DNA of 64,000 nucleotides, from NCBI GenBank assembly GCA_001599675.1, contig BCHP01000001.1, positions 6,809,032-6,873,031 on the forward strand, in the 5' to 3' direction. A program made the position numbers and the translations under genes. Each line of letters opens with the position of its first letter. Position 1 is the stretch's first letter. This DNA is from Basipetospora chlamydospora (Eukaryota; Ascomycota; Sordariomycetes; Microascales). The notes below the pieces were generated by a model that saw only the letters and a list, made by a program, of their open reading frames with translations, had not been told where the DNA came from and searched no databases. Below, piece after piece: positions 1-11,315 of this stretch.

Positions 1-1273
1 GTCCCTCTACATTGACCGCTGAGTCCTCTGCCAGGGGATCTCCCGGTATCATTCCCCTTTCCACCGATAACTCCTCGGATTCAACCATGGAGGGTATAGA
101 AATGCCTCTTTCAGTCACTGGAGAATCAATCTGCCAATCCGTAACCAAATGAAAGACCAAGATGCCATCTTTCCACTCCCGAAGCTCCCGCATCATCCCT
201 TCCAAACGACCGAGGCGTGGTGTCTCTCGTTTCTGAGCCCTCATGCACCACCCCTCTCTACACTTCATTATTTACTCTGTGCCCCAGCTGATGACCAATG
301 CCAGGTGCATTTTGGGTTCTGGTGGGATCGGATCTGGCTGATATCTCCGTCTCCGCGTGGGGAAGCCGAATAATGAAAGGGCGCACGAAGAAAGGGCAGC
401 CAGCCCGGGTGCACACCCCTCGAGCTACTGTAGGAAGTACAATACTGTAGAGACGGCCAGCTTCAAGATGAGTCCTTTTCCGTGGAAGCTTGGAGCTGAA
501 GCTTCACATATGGGGTAATAATTTCCCCCCCCTCCCAAAGATTGACAGCCACCCCCAATTGGAAACATTTCCATTACCGAATGAAAAATGTTTGTGAAAC
601 GATGAAAAGCACCGCGGACGTCGAATCCTGGATCACTATGATCAATCGCTGCTAAACGGAGCAATGTGAAAGTACGAGTAGGTCGAGGTACTCCGTACCC
701 TGGTAATCACGTTATTTTTGCTGATCCGGGTGTGATTCGGGGCTAGCCACTCTCGTCCGGGTACAGACGCCCCCGTCAGAGTGACTTCGCTCGCCCTCGG
801 TTTCTTGTCCCGAGTGCTTGGCTACGTCGGACCCCCCCACCACATCTTCTCCGTACCCCCCAGCCCTGGTCTGGCCTTTTTTTCCTTCTTTTTTCATGAC
901 CAAGGACATGGACCTTCTCTCTTCCTTTTCCCGTGTTTCCCTGTACGAGTACGAGTACAAAAAGCTGAGCGCGATTTGATAATCGCTTTGATAATAGAGT
1001 GTTCACATCAATTGACGCACTTCTTCCCCCTGTTCCCTTCCTCCCCCCCCACCAAACCTTCACTCAAATTCCACCTAGAGCTGGGAATCCTGAAGATCTA
1101 CGTACCCAAACGGCGTACCTTCCTGCCTTCCACCTGCTCACACTCATCAATATAAATGTCTGCCCCGCCCAAACTCTCAATCTCCTTCTTCCTTCCGATA
1201 GTCCAGCCGCCTCCCCCATCCTGAGCCCGCCCCTCCTCCGACCTCCGACTTTCCCTCACACTAGCCCGCAGCC
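1..1273. other. Upstream region of the sulfate permease gene
   Basis: No convincing coding sequence is visible; the short open frames lack family motifs and overlap on both strands. From about 1160 to 1273 the plus strand is strongly pyrimidine-rich, as in many fungal promoters and leaders that run into the start codon. The permease ATG sits in a good context (gcagccATGGc). The near-palindrome GTACTCCGTAC at 688-698 recurs elsewhere in the window (see findings). No sulfur-regulator site could be called with confidence. Confidence 0.5.
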
Positions 1274-3770
1274 ATGGCCTCCATCGGGAAGATCGCCAAG
1301 TACGTCGGCGTCGATGTCCACGCCCACGACGAGCGGCGTCCAAAGGACCTCCCCGCCGACGCCTACATCGAGAAGCGGGCTACCACGGGGGAGTTCCTCG
1401 CCGAGAAAGCTCCCACCGGCTCCGGCATCAAGCGTTATATTCTCTCTCTTTTTCCTTTCTTGGTATGGATCCACCACTACAACCTGATCTGGCTCATGGG
1501 CGACTTGATTGCCGGCATCACCGTCGGCTTCGTCGTCGTGCCCCAGGGCATGGCCTACGCCCTGCTCGCTGAGCTGCCCCCGGAGTTCGGCCTCTACACG
1601 TCCTTCGTCGGCTTCATCCTTTACTGGGCCTTTGCTACATCTAAGGATATCACCATTGGTGTGAGTTCTGACCTGTTCCCCTGCCGTTGCCATTGCCATT
1701 GAATCCCGTCCAACTTCCTCTTGTCTGCCGAGACGAGCCGAGTCTAACAAGGCCGTTTCCCCCTTTCCAATAGACCGTCGCCGTCATGTCTACCATCGTT
1801 GGAGGAATCGTCAAGAGTGTTCAGGCGGAGCACCCCGACATCCCTGCAGAGGAGATCGCACGCTCTCTCGCCCTTATATCCGGTGCCATCCTTCTCTTCA
1901 TCGGTCTCACTCGCCTTGGCTTCATCGTCGAATTCATCCCCCTTGTCGCCATCACCTCCTTCATGACGGGCGCCGCCATCAGTATCGCCGTCGGTCAGAT
2001 CCCCGGCATGATGGGCATCAAGTCGGTTAAGACCCGCGAAGCGACCTACATCGTCTTCATCAATACCCTCAAGCACCTCGGTGAATCCAAGCTTGACGCC
2101 GCCATGGGCCTGAGTGCCCTCGTCATGCTGTACGCTATTCGCATGGTCTGCAGCTACCTCTCGAAGCGGTATCCTCGGCAACAGAAGACGTGGTTCTTCA
2201 TCTCGACGCTCCGCATGGTCTTCGTCATCTTGCTCTACACCATGATTAGCTGGCTCGCCAACCGCGGAATCCACGATGCAAAGAATGCCAAGTTCTCCAT
2301 TCTGGGTACCGTCCCCAGCGGCTTCCGCCACGCCGGCGTTCCCAAGATGCGCCTCACCACTCTCGCCGCTATTGCCAAGGACATCCCGACCACCGTCATC
2401 GTCCTCATCATTGAGCACATAGCCATTTCCAAGTCATTTGGCCGCATCAACAACTACATCATCGACCCCTCGCAGGAGCTCGTCGCCGTCGGCTTCACCA
2501 ACGTCTTGGGGCCCTTCCTTGGTGGTTACCCGGCCACGGGCTCCTTCTCCCGCACTGCCATCAAGGCCAAGGCCGGCGTCCGTACCCCGCTTGCCGGCCT
2601 CTTCACCGCCGTCATCGTCCTTCTTGCCCTGTATGCTCTCACGGCCGTCTTCTTCTACATCCCCAAGGCCAGCCTGTCGGGTCTCATTATCCACGCCGTT
2701 ATGGACCTCATCACCCCGCCAAAGACGGTGTACCAGTTCTGGAAGACATCTCCCTTCGAGGTCATCATCTTCTTCGCGGGCGTCTTCGTCGCCCTTTTCA
2801 CCAACATCGAGAACGGCATCTACGTCACTGTCGCCCTCGCTGGAGCAGTGCTGCTCTGGCAGATTGCCCGATCTCGAGGCACCTTCCTCGGGCAGGTCAG
2901 AGCCCATGAGACCCCCTTGAAGTCTGGGTCCGACGTCAAGGTTACCTCGGATGACGTGGTCCGCCACGCATTTGCGCCGCTGGACCGTGTAGACGGCCTC
3001 AACCCGTCGATCCCCCTCGAGACCCCGTACCCCGGCGTTTTCGTGTACCGGTTCGTGGGTGGGTTCAACTATCTCAACTCGGCTCTCCACTTCGACACCC
3101 TGTCGCTGGAATTGCACAGGAGCACTCGCCAGACGGAAACGAATAAGTTTGAGAAGAAAGGGGTAAGTGACTACCCTTCTCTACTTCTCTTTACATGATA
3201 ACTCACTAACCATGCTTTGAAAAGGACCGACCATGGAACAACCCGGGTCCCCGCCGGGGCAACGACTCCGGCCCACCCGACACCCGCCCCATCCTCCGCG
3301 CCGTCATCCTCGACTTTTCTCCTGTGAGCTTCGTCGATGCCACCTCCATCCAGGCCCTCATCGACGCCCGCCGTCAACTCGATAGGCACGCCTCCCCCGA
3401 GTCGGTCGAGTGGCACTTTGCCGGCATCAACGACCGCTGGACTAAGCGTGCGCTCGTGGCCAACGGCTTCGGTTTCCCCAACACGGACGACGAGGACCAG
3501 GGCATCAACGTCACGCTGAGCATAGCGGCGCTCGCAGCCCGTAGCGGGAAGAACGAGAAGACGCTGGCAGTCGGTGACGTTGAGAGCTGCAGCGACATGG
3601 AGATCTCGCCGCTCGGCCACACGACCACAACGAAGGGTTCCGCGGGCTCGGACCATCCCGGGAATTCGCTCTACGGGGCGAACTGGCCCTTCTTCCACGC
3701 CGACTTGCAGGTTGCTGTGAAGAACGCCGTGGAGAGTGCCAGGGTGAAGAACAGGGCTGCCTCCCTCTGA
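1274..3770 (+). CDS. Sulfate permease, SulP family with C-terminal STAS domain
   Basis: Proton-coupled sulfate uptake transporter of the plasma membrane, of the type represented by yeast Sul1/Sul2 and Neurospora cys-13/cys-14. Three exons give 773 aa: 1274-1660, 1774-3162 and 3225-3770. Both introns are phase 0 with GTGAGT/TAG and GTAAGT/AAAG borders. The first transmembrane block carries the SulP signature (GITVGFVVVPQGMAYALLAE, then PPEFGLYTSFVG) at about residues 80-115. Many hydrophobic helices follow, including the conserved ATGSFSRTA stretch. The STAS domain lies at roughly residues 550-715 (FVYRFVGGFNYLNS, later VILDFSPVSFVDATSIQAL). Length and order match full-length family members and nothing is truncated. 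Expression in relatives is induced by sulfur starvation, but no regulator site was identified here. Confidence 0.93.
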
Positions 3771-5079
3771 TCACGCCTTATGATTCTTTTCAGCTTCTTC
3801 TTTTTTTTTGGGCGAACTAGCGATTGTTTTGCTTTGATTTTTATAGAACTGGACGGACACTCGAGTCTTCTCATGGCGCAAAATATTCATGTTTCAGCAT
3901 GATATTTGGGTTGTTTGGGAAATTTTGGATAGGATCGACCCAGCAAGGAGATGGATATGTGACGGTATAATCTCCCTGCCGAGGTCTTTGGTTGCCGTTT
4001 GTGTGTCTATTTTGTTCCACTTTGTTTTTCATTGATTCCCCTCCGAGCTACCAATTAGAGGGCTTGGACAGTTTACATTACCGAATATGAGTCTTTCCTC
4101 ATTCCTCACATTGAACCGCTCCAGCTGTTCGACCCCATATCGTTGAATGCGAATGAATGTACGTGAATGGACGTCCCTAGAAGGACCGAATTGCAAGACT
4201 GACCCGTTGGTCTTGGCACGTTTGTCTGTGTATGGGGCGCATCTCTGCCTGGTTGGGAATAGGCCAACCAGCAACCTACTGTCCACCTAGAGCACTATCA
4301 GGAGAAGGGCTGAAATGGTGACGAATCGAAATGCGGGCCGAGTGGACGTATATCCGAGAGTCGTCGTGGGTTGGAGAGGGGAGCAGGGGAATGGAGGGAG
4401 TGTCATTACATTTCAGGAAAGAGAGCACGGGGAATCAACTAGGGCGCCAAAATGCAAGCATGCCTATCGAGTACCCACAGTCAGTCTCCCAAGTAAACTG
4501 CCATCATCAACTACGTGCTGTAGCGGTTCCTTGGGGGCCAGCTTCTGATGGGACAGCCTCGAGAGTTGTGCTTGTGGCTAGAAATGAAAATGAATGACAA
4601 AATTGGACAGCAAGAGTGGAGGCGGAATTTCGACTTGGTTGGTTTGGCTGCGTGGAGCGAGCGAGGAGACCACTTATAGGACTGCCGGAAATTAGCGAGA
4701 CGGGTGTTTTCAAGGGGGTGTGGATGTATTATTTCCAAATGTAATATTTGTTATATATATATATATCTCCAAATTCCCGATCTCCCCAAAAATGCGCAAA
4801 CATATACCGTTGGTTGACGTGTCATCATGATCGTTATCCGCTGAGGTTGTGGCCGTAAAGTGTCATAAGTTGTAGAAAAAGGAAAAAAAGGGGACGTTCA
4901 GTAACAGTCTTCCGTCTCCACGACGCGGAAATGAAAAGGAGATGCGAAAAACAGAAGAGAAAAGAAGAAGAAAAACGTCGGGGGGGTATCAGAAAAGGAC
5001 AGCGAACCAAGGGCAGATAATAAGAGAGAGAGAAAAAAGGGGGAGGGAGGGGGGAGATTCCCCCGACAGACACAATCTT
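3771..5079. other. Convergent intergenic region
   Basis: About 1.3 kb between the 3' ends of the permease and HET genes. It holds a T-rich 3' tail near 3785-3845, a TA dinucleotide run near 4753-4767 and a purine-rich stretch at 4930-5060. No gene could be supported. Confidence 0.5.
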
Positions 5080-7491
5080 TCAACGGATGACATACTCGAG
5101 TTTGGGTCTGCGATCGTTTTTGCAATCATCCATGGCCTCGCCGTACATGTACCCATCCACATAGACGTCCCCAACAAACCTGTACTCGCCCTTGCCCTCG
5201 GGCCGGAGCAGGACGGGCGAGTAGCACCCCATGGGCACGACAATGACGTCCCCGGGGGCCATGCACCCGGTGCCCATGCCGACGAGCCCGTCCTTGCCCG
5301 TGACGTACAGGCACCGCCCCATCATCCGCCCACCGCACGTCTCCCTGACGACCCGCTTCTGCGCGGCGAGCGAAATGTCCTGCGCCGAGTCGGCGTACGA
5401 GGCGAGCTCCCTGTCGAGCGAGACGTAGGGCAGGCGGTCGCGCATCATGGAGGCGAAGGCCTGGTAGACGACGCGCGCCCACCTGCGCGGGTCCTTCTTG
5501 TGGGCGGCGGGGATCTGCCCCGCGCAGAGCGTGCGCGCGAGCACCTCGCGCAGGTCGGCGTGGTCCTCCTTGTTGCCCGGCTCGCGCTCGCCGGCGAGCA
5601 CGGCGCGCCAGTGGAGGAAGGCCATGAGGTAGTCGTCGACGGAGCAGAGCGTGCCCACGGCCACGCCGCGCGTCTTGACGACGTCGAGGTACACGGCCTC
5701 TATGGCGAGCTTGGACCGGCGGTCCTTGAAGGACCACTTTGCCTTTGTGGACCCGGAGGCCTTGAAGTCCAGGCTCGGCCCTAGTGAGGTGGTCTGAGGC
5801 ATGTGCGACCAGTCGGGGCACCAGCTAGGGAGGTTGTGCGCCGTGGTGGGGTGGGGCGGGAAGTGGATGGACTCGCAGATGACGTCGAGGCGCTCCGTGG
5901 TGGTGAGGAGGTAGTCTACCACGTTGATGTAGACCTCCTTGACGGTCATGGCGTAGTCGGGTTTGAAGTTCTCGCGAACGTCCTCTGGGAGGAGGCCGAG
6001 CACAGCGAAGAGCTTATCGTGGGGGAGGGTAGTGTGGCGGGCCCGACAGGCGCGGAGGACCTCGAGGAGGCAGGTATCACCCAGGGATATGAGGGAGGGC
6101 ACATCGGGGAAGCTCCCCGGGCCGTGCCTAACCAGCACCTCGGCGTATGATATGCGCGGCCGCTGCACCGGCGCAGATCCCTCTGGCGTCTTGTCGGACT
6201 GCGCCGCCACGGCCTGAGAAAGCGCGGCGAGGTCGTCCTTGTGACGCAGGAAGACCTTGGCGGCGGTCGCGTAGACTTGCCAAGGCAGGCGTGCGGTCCC
6301 GCAGTACACCTCGACGGTGGTGGCGCTCGAGACCTCCTGCACGACCCACAGCCGCCTCCAGTACTCCCTCTCGAAGACGCGGGCGACGGCGTCGAACTCC
6401 CGGCGGCGGGCCTTGGCGCCGATGAGGTCCTTCATGGCGCTCTGCGAGTCCCCCCGCTGGGAGATTTGGCTGAGCAGCCGCATGGCGAGCGCGCTCTCGT
6501 CGGCCTCGGGCCCCAGCCAGACGGCCACGGACTGGGCCTTGTGGTAGATGTCGCGCATCATCTGCACCTGGCGCGTGCGCTCGTCGCCGTTGTCCTGGTC
6601 TATGCAGAGGGCGTCGGCCCAGACCGTGGTCACGCCGGACTTGCGGCGCAGGGCCTTGAGGGCGCCGTACAGGCCCGTGGTGACGGCGACGGTGGCGCCG
6701 TCGATCTGGATCGTTTGCGTGTCGCCCGAGTCGCCCCAGGCGTACGAGATGGCGACGTATCTCGGGGGCTTCTCGAGGGAGGCGTGCACGAGCTCGCACC
6801 GGAGGGCGGACATCCTCTCGGGCAGGATGCGCACGAGGCGGAAGGTCGTGTCCTCGAGGGCCTTGTACTGCAGCTGGCTCACGGCGGCTCTCGTGCCTGG
6901 CCTCGCGATGGACTCGAGGCCGGCAGCGGTGCTCTCCGGGGGGTCCGTCTCGACTATGCGGGTCGGGTGCGGCGACCGCATGGCGTCGGGGAACATGGGT
7001 GTCGGGTACATGGAGCGCTGGGACTCCTTGGCGGAGTAGGGCGGGCCGTAGGGTAAGCGGTCGCGGCCGTAGGGCTCGGGGGGCCAGTCGAAGGGCACGG
7101 AGTACACGGAGCTGCTCGGGGCCACGGAGGCGGAGCGCACGCGCACCTTGGGCGGGTCGAACCAGCCACCGGCGCCTGGTCCCGGGGGTCGCGGTGGGGC
7201 TGGCGTCGGCGCTGGCGGCGGGGCGAGGGAGGGCTCGAAGGGGGCGCTGGGCGGGGGCGGGGGTCGCGTCATTCGCTTGTCGGCGCGCGAGGTCGGGTTA
7301 AGCGGTCGCTCGGGGGGCGGGGCCTTGGTCGGCGCGTAGATGGAGTCATCGTCGGAGTGGTAGGCTTGAGTGGACTGGCGGCGGAAGGGGTTGTCGCTGT
7401 GGGCCTGGTGGTGATGTTGGTGCTGGTGGGGGTGAGCGTGAGAGTGAGGGAGGTCGTGAGCGGGCCAGTTGTAGGGAGCCATCCAAGGCAA
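5080..7491 (-). CDS. HET-domain protein (heterokaryon incompatibility type)
   Basis: Single-exon gene of 803 aa. The HET domain covers about residues 245-395 and has all three conserved blocks: YVAISYAWGD (245-254), a central block with VWADALCIDQDN (290-301) and a third block with MRDIYHKAQSVAVWLG (312-327). HET domains are used in fungal nonself recognition and programmed cell death after cell fusion. The C-terminal part (ALYVTGKDGLVGMG-like region, then APGDVIVVPMG) resembles the tail common to large HET proteins. The first 200 residues are unusual: a His-rich stretch (residues 16-32) is followed by long proline-rich segments with no recognised domain. ATG at 7491 gives MPWMAPYN; an ATG three codons further in is equally possible. 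No NACHT, WD40 or ankyrin repeats are present, so it is a stand-alone HET protein; its allelic partner, if any, is unknown. Confidence 0.9.
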   Translation of the reverse strand: MPWMAPYNWPAHDLPHSHAHPHQHQHHHQAHSDNPFRRQSTQAYHSDDDSIYAPTKAPPPERPLNPTSRADKRMTRPPPPPSAPFEPSLAPPPAPTPAPPRPPGPGAGGWFDPPKVRVRSASVAPSSSVYSVPFDWPPEPYGRDRLPYGPPYSAKESQRSMYPTPMFPDAMRSPHPTRIVETDPPESTAAGLESIARPGTRAAVSQLQYKALEDTTFRLVRILPERMSALRCELVHASLEKPPRYVAISYAWGDSGDTQTIQIDGATVAVTTGLYGALKALRRKSGVTTVWADALCIDQDNGDERTRQVQMMRDIYHKAQSVAVWLGPEADESALAMRLLSQISQRGDSQSAMKDLIGAKARRREFDAVARVFEREYWRRLWVVQEVSSATTVEVYCGTARLPWQVYATAAKVFLRHKDDLAALSQAVAAQSDKTPEGSAPVQRPRISYAEVLVRHGPGSFPDVPSLISLGDTCLLEVLRACRARHTTLPHDKLFAVLGLLPEDVRENFKPDYAMTVKEVYINVVDYLLTTTERLDVICESIHFPPHPTTAHNLPSWCPDWSHMPQTTSLGPSLDFKASGSTKAKWSFKDRRSKLAIEAVYLDVVKTRGVAVGTLCSVDDYLMAFLHWRAVLAGEREPGNKEDHADLREVLARTLCAGQIPAAHKKDPRRWARVVYQAFASMMRDRLPYVSLDRELASYADSAQDISLAAQKRVVRETCGGRMMGRCLYVTGKDGLVGMGTGCMAPGDVIVVPMGCYSPVLLRPEGKGEYRFVGDVYVDGYMYGEAMDDCKNDRRPKLEYVIR

Positions 7492-9305
7492 TTGATCGCG
7501 TACAAGAGGGAGGATGGAAGATGGAGGATGGAGGAGGGAGGAGGACAGATGAGGAGCGATAGACGAGGGGAGGCGAGTGTGGTGAGTATAGGAAGGTCTT
7601 GGGATTGAATAGGGGCGTGCTCTGGGGTTGAAGGGAGAGCAATGGCACGAGAAAAGAGAAGGTCGCGACTTGGGACAGGGGACTCTTGTCTGCCAGCCTG
7701 GTCTCGTTCGACATTTGGTTGGGTTCGTAGGGCATTAATTTTTCCGGGGGAAAACAATGCGAAGGCAGAAGACAGCAGCAGTTCGTCCAATGTGACGCCA
7801 AGCCCAGATTGAAGCATTTGATTTTGTGTGTGTGCACACTGCACACCCGCCCGCCAGTCTTTCCTGCTTAGTCACGCTGCCTGCCCTGTAGGGGTCGCTA
7901 TTGCCTGTACTTCTGTCGCATGAAATCTGCAGTCTCAAGCCTCAAAAAGTGTCACAAACCTCGTCATTGGCACGGGACGGCTTCTTGTGCAGTGATGACT
8001 GGGGTAGAAGGCGTGGCGAGGCCAATCCAATGCTTCCAGCGTGTCTTGGATTACGCGAATCAGTCGTGGGGAGAATCAGTACTAGTCTCTATGCGGGAGG
8101 GCTTGTATGTAGTTCTACTGTCATTTATCTCACCTGGTTCCAAGTTCCAGGATCTGTTGCCTGTGACCTACTAAAACAGTTCATATCACGCCGCTGTAAT
8201 AAGTATCCTGTAACTTCGCAGGGTTGGTGCTCCGTAGGTGTTATTCATTATCAGACAGGCCACTCCCACTCCCTCTCACTTGAACGACGATGTGAGAAGA
8301 GTTTGGGGACACAGGACACAGGACACAGGACACAGGACACACTCATGACAATGTGGGAATCAGTTTGAATTGACCGCTTTCCGACTCTCACACCAAGGGA
8401 CACCATGTCCACAGCTCCTTGGGCGTCATTGCCATCCTGAGATGACAAAACACCCTGGGTGCCGCAGAAACCGATGATCAGTCACCATGGCGTATGGCCA
8501 CAGTCAGAATCCCTGTAATGCAATCATTCTCTCTGCGGGGCCATCAGAAACAGGAAACGGCAGAGGAGAGTGCACCTAAATAAACTGAGTGGAGAGTTTT
8601 GAGAAAGAAAAAGGAAAAGAAATCCAGGCCCTTTCAGGTCGAAACGAAACAACCGTCCTGCTGGTCACCTACCAGATAACCTTACCCCCTTCCGAGAAAA
8701 AAAGAATAAAAAAAAGAAAACGTCCTCTCCTTCGCTCCGTCATTTGTCCCTTTCATTTTCCACGCTGCTTTCCCCCGATTCCCTTCGTATCTGCGAGTCG
8801 GCCATGCCAACATGCTAGGTATTATATCAACATTGGCGAGGAAAGAAAGAGCATGAACATGAAAAAGACTGCATAGCTGGGATATCAATCCCCTGACTCC
8901 GAGAGCCAATCCACAAGAGAAGAAAGTGTGCGCAAATGAAGAGGGAGAAATGAGAACAAGGAAAGGAAAGAAACAACCAAACAGCCCCTGTTAATCAAAC
9001 ATACATCGGCTGACGACCACCCTGGATCCTGTTTCTAGGACAGACAGCCGTCGGAAGCTTTCCCAACGTCGACGACACTCAAGATGGTAGGGGACGGGAG
9101 AGAAAATGCGCTTCCGAAACAAACCAGACCACCTGAACAAGACTCGCCACTCATCGCGAGCCAAAAGGGAACCTCCGCGCCAAGAAAAATAAAAAGAAAA
9201 GAGAAAAAAAAGGGGGGGGATCCCTCGCACGACGAGAAGGATCAGTCGGCATGCGCCTGCTCAGCCAGTGCCAAGCTGGTGGTGGGAAAGGGTCTCATCC
9301 GAAGC
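7492..9305. other. Intergenic region between the HET and SRA genes
   Basis: About 1.8 kb upstream of the HET gene and downstream of the SRA gene. It contains a perfect 7-bp tandem repeat at 8307-8341 and a G run near 9213-9220. Open frames here have no recognisable motifs and read like non-coding sequence. Confidence 0.5.
8307..8341 (+). repeat. Tandem repeat, unit GGACACA x5
   Basis: Five perfect head-to-tail copies of the heptamer GGACACA. It is a small minisatellite in intergenic DNA and is likely to vary in copy number between strains. Confidence 0.9.
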
Positions 9306-11315
9306 TCACTGGGGAGCGTTGGCCGTCACTCCACTGCAGGGCGACATGTCGGCATAGGGTGCCACGGTGCCCTGGTGGGTCCCCTGGGCGGGAGGGACGT
9401 TCTCGGTAGCCGGATCGATGGTGTCGTGCGCGGGGTTGGTGGGGATTGCGGTTGCCATGTTGGTAGCCTGCCGATTCTCAAAGTTGCTCTTCTCTAGAAG
9501 GTAGGTTTCCTCGCTAATGCCGGCAAAGCCCGCCCTGAAGGCCGCGTACAGCGCATCCTCGTCGTCGCCAGGAAGGTTGCTGTTTATGGGCTCCTGGTCC
9601 GTGATGCGGCGGAAGGTATAGAGAATATAGTCGCCACCCTGGTTGATGTGCATCGTCTGGCGGCTCACGATGGTGTAGAGACCGTCATACCTGAAACCAC
9701 GGCGGGGAGAGTAGGCCCTGTCGCCCTTGTCGCCTCGAATGGCGCGAACGGCAGTGCCATCCTGGAAAGCCCTCTCCAGCTTGGGGTCGGCGATGACTGT
9801 ACCAGGCTCGGCCGTCCTGGCGCGGCTGGGTGCGTAGTCGAAGCTTTCGCCCCTGTCGTTGTTGGAGGCGCCACCGTTGAGAACTACGGATCGAGCAGCT
9901 CCAGAGCTGGGACCTCCAACGCCCTTGAAGGCCTCAGAATGAGCTCCTTGTTGAACGGTGTGCAGCTGAGAAACGAAACACCGTCCGGGGGGGGGGGGGG
10001 GGGGGGGCATCGTCAGTAGGGGGGGGGGGGGGGGGGGGAGGGAGAAAAGGGGGGGGGGGGGGGGGGGGGGGAAGGAAAAAGAAANNNNNNNNNNNNNNNN
10101 NNNNNNNNNNNNNNNNNNNNNNNNNNNNNNNNNNNNNNNNNNNNNNNNNNNNNNNNNNGGGGGGGGGGAAATAAAAATAAAAATGAAAGCATTGGAGAAG
10201 AAGGCATATTTGTCCGGAAATAAACGTACCTCGAGGCCATTGTGGCCGATGGTGTCGGCCGTGTCGCGCCTTTCGCGACGGTGGGGATTGGGAATATCCT
10301 TGTCTCCAGTGGCGCGCCCTCTCCGGTCAATGCCACCCCGGCGACGGATGATCCCGTCCAGAGGTCCGCCATGTCCCCAGATGGGATCCGTCGGGTGCGG
10401 GTACTCGTCTACGCCCGGTACACTCAGGTCCTCGGCCGGCGGCTGCACACCCGGGTTGCTGTCGTTGCCATCATCACCCGTAGTCTCGTCCTGGGCAGAA
10501 GACTCGCCCATCTGAGTCTGGGCCGTCGACGGACCCGCGTCGGTAGCATCGGTTGTATCCGACTGCGTTTGGGAAGAGACACCCTGGAGGTCTTGGCTCT
10601 GAGAGGTGTGCTGCTGGGTCTGCTGACCGGGGGGACCCCCAGTGTCAATGTCCATGTTGTCCACGTGGTCATGTTCCGGGCCCACTCCAGGATCGCCAGA
10701 TGAATGCCAGGACTGCGGGGTCAAGGGGGCTTCGGGGTATTCTGGAGCACCCGCATGATTGTAATTGTGGTGTTCATGGGTGGGCGAGCTGGCAGAACCA
10801 TGGAAATGGCCATTGAAGTGAGTGAGCTCATGGCTGTTCTGTTGATTTTGGAAATATCCAGTGCTGTATCCCGTCTGACCAGTGAAGAAGGCCGAACCAG
10901 GGACATTGAGATTGAGGTACGAGTGCTGGTTCGGCTCATAAGACGAAGTTCCCGAGGGGCCCGTGAAAAAGGGCGGATTCGGTGCCAAGCCCTGCATGGC
11001 TGTTCCCTGTGCGTGAGGGGAATTTCCGGGAGCTCCGTAGCCCACGGTGGTCTCGGGCAGGGCATGCAACGACAAGCTGGGGACATGCAGCCGACTGGGC
11101 GACGGGTACTGGTACGGGGCGTGCTGGCCCGAAGTCGCGTACATGGCCTGCTGCGCCGGCGACTGGGGCGCGATTTGCTGGGGAGGCGGCTGCTGGGACG
11201 ACGCCTGGTGGTGCGACGACGAGGTTACGGGAAGCATCTCGTAGGTGTTCCAGACAGAGTCACCTGTAATAGGCGCCGCGTTGGCATTTTGATTGTCGGG
11301 GTTGGGAGACGTCAT
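9306..11315 (-). CDS. SRA-YDG domain protein, one intron containing an assembly gap
   Basis: Putative nuclear DNA-binding protein with an SRA (SET and RING associated, YDG) domain, the module that reads methylated cytosine in UHRF1 and SUVH proteins. Exon 1 is 10230-11315 and exon 2 is 9306-9965, joined in phase 0 to give 581 aa. The donor is GAG|GTACGT; the acceptor is TTTCTCAG, with a CTGAC branch site near 10013. Residues 1 to about 300 are low-complexity Gln/Ser/Pro/His-rich. The SRA core starts near the end of exon 1 and continues in exon 2: a GAHSEAFKGVGG block, VVLNGGASNNDRGESFDY, AVRAIRGDKGD and the diagnostic GFRYDGLYTIVS. No RING, PHD or SET domain is visible. The intron (9966-10229) holds several long G runs and 74 N, so its true length is unknown. 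Whether this protein binds 5mC cannot be told from sequence. Confidence 0.82.
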   Translation of the reverse strand: MTSPNPDNQNANAAPITGDSVWNTYEMLPVTSSSHHQASSQQPPPQQIAPQSPAQQAMYATSGQHAPYQYPSPSRLHVPSLSLHALPETTVGYGAPGNSPHAQGTAMQGLAPNPPFFTGPSGTSSYEPNQHSYLNLNVPGSAFFTGQTGYSTGYFQNQQNSHELTHFNGHFHGSASSPTHEHHNYNHAGAPEYPEAPLTPQSWHSSGDPGVGPEHDHVDNMDIDTGGPPGQQTQQHTSQSQDLQGVSSQTQSDTTDATDAGPSTAQTQMGESSAQDETTGDDGNDSNPGVQPPAEDLSVPGVDEYPHPTDPIWGHGGPLDGIIRRRGGIDRRGRATGDKDIPNPHRRERRDTADTIGHNGLEVRLFPDKYAFFSNAFIFIFISPPXXXXXXXXXXXXXXXXXXXXXXXXXXSFSFPPPPPPPLFSLPPPPPPLLTMPPPPPPPGRCFVSQLHTVQQGAHSEAFKGVGGPSSGAARSVVLNGGASNNDRGESFDYAPSRARTAEPGTVIADPKLERAFQDGTAVRAIRGDKGDRAYSPRRGFRYDGLYTIVSRQTMHINQGGDYILYTFRRITDQEPINSNLPGDDEDALYAAFRAGFAGISEETYLLEKSNFENRQATNMATAIPTNPAHDTIDPATENVPPAQGTHQGTVAPYADMSPCSGVTANAPQ
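9987..10168 (+). repeat. G homopolymer tracts around an assembly gap
   Basis: Runs of about 21 G (9987-10007), 20 G (10019-10038) and 23 G (10049-10071) flank a run of N at 10085-10158, followed by 10 more G. They lie inside the SRA gene intron; on the gene's strand they are C runs that extend a polypyrimidine tract. The lengths should be regarded as unreliable. Confidence 0.9.
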
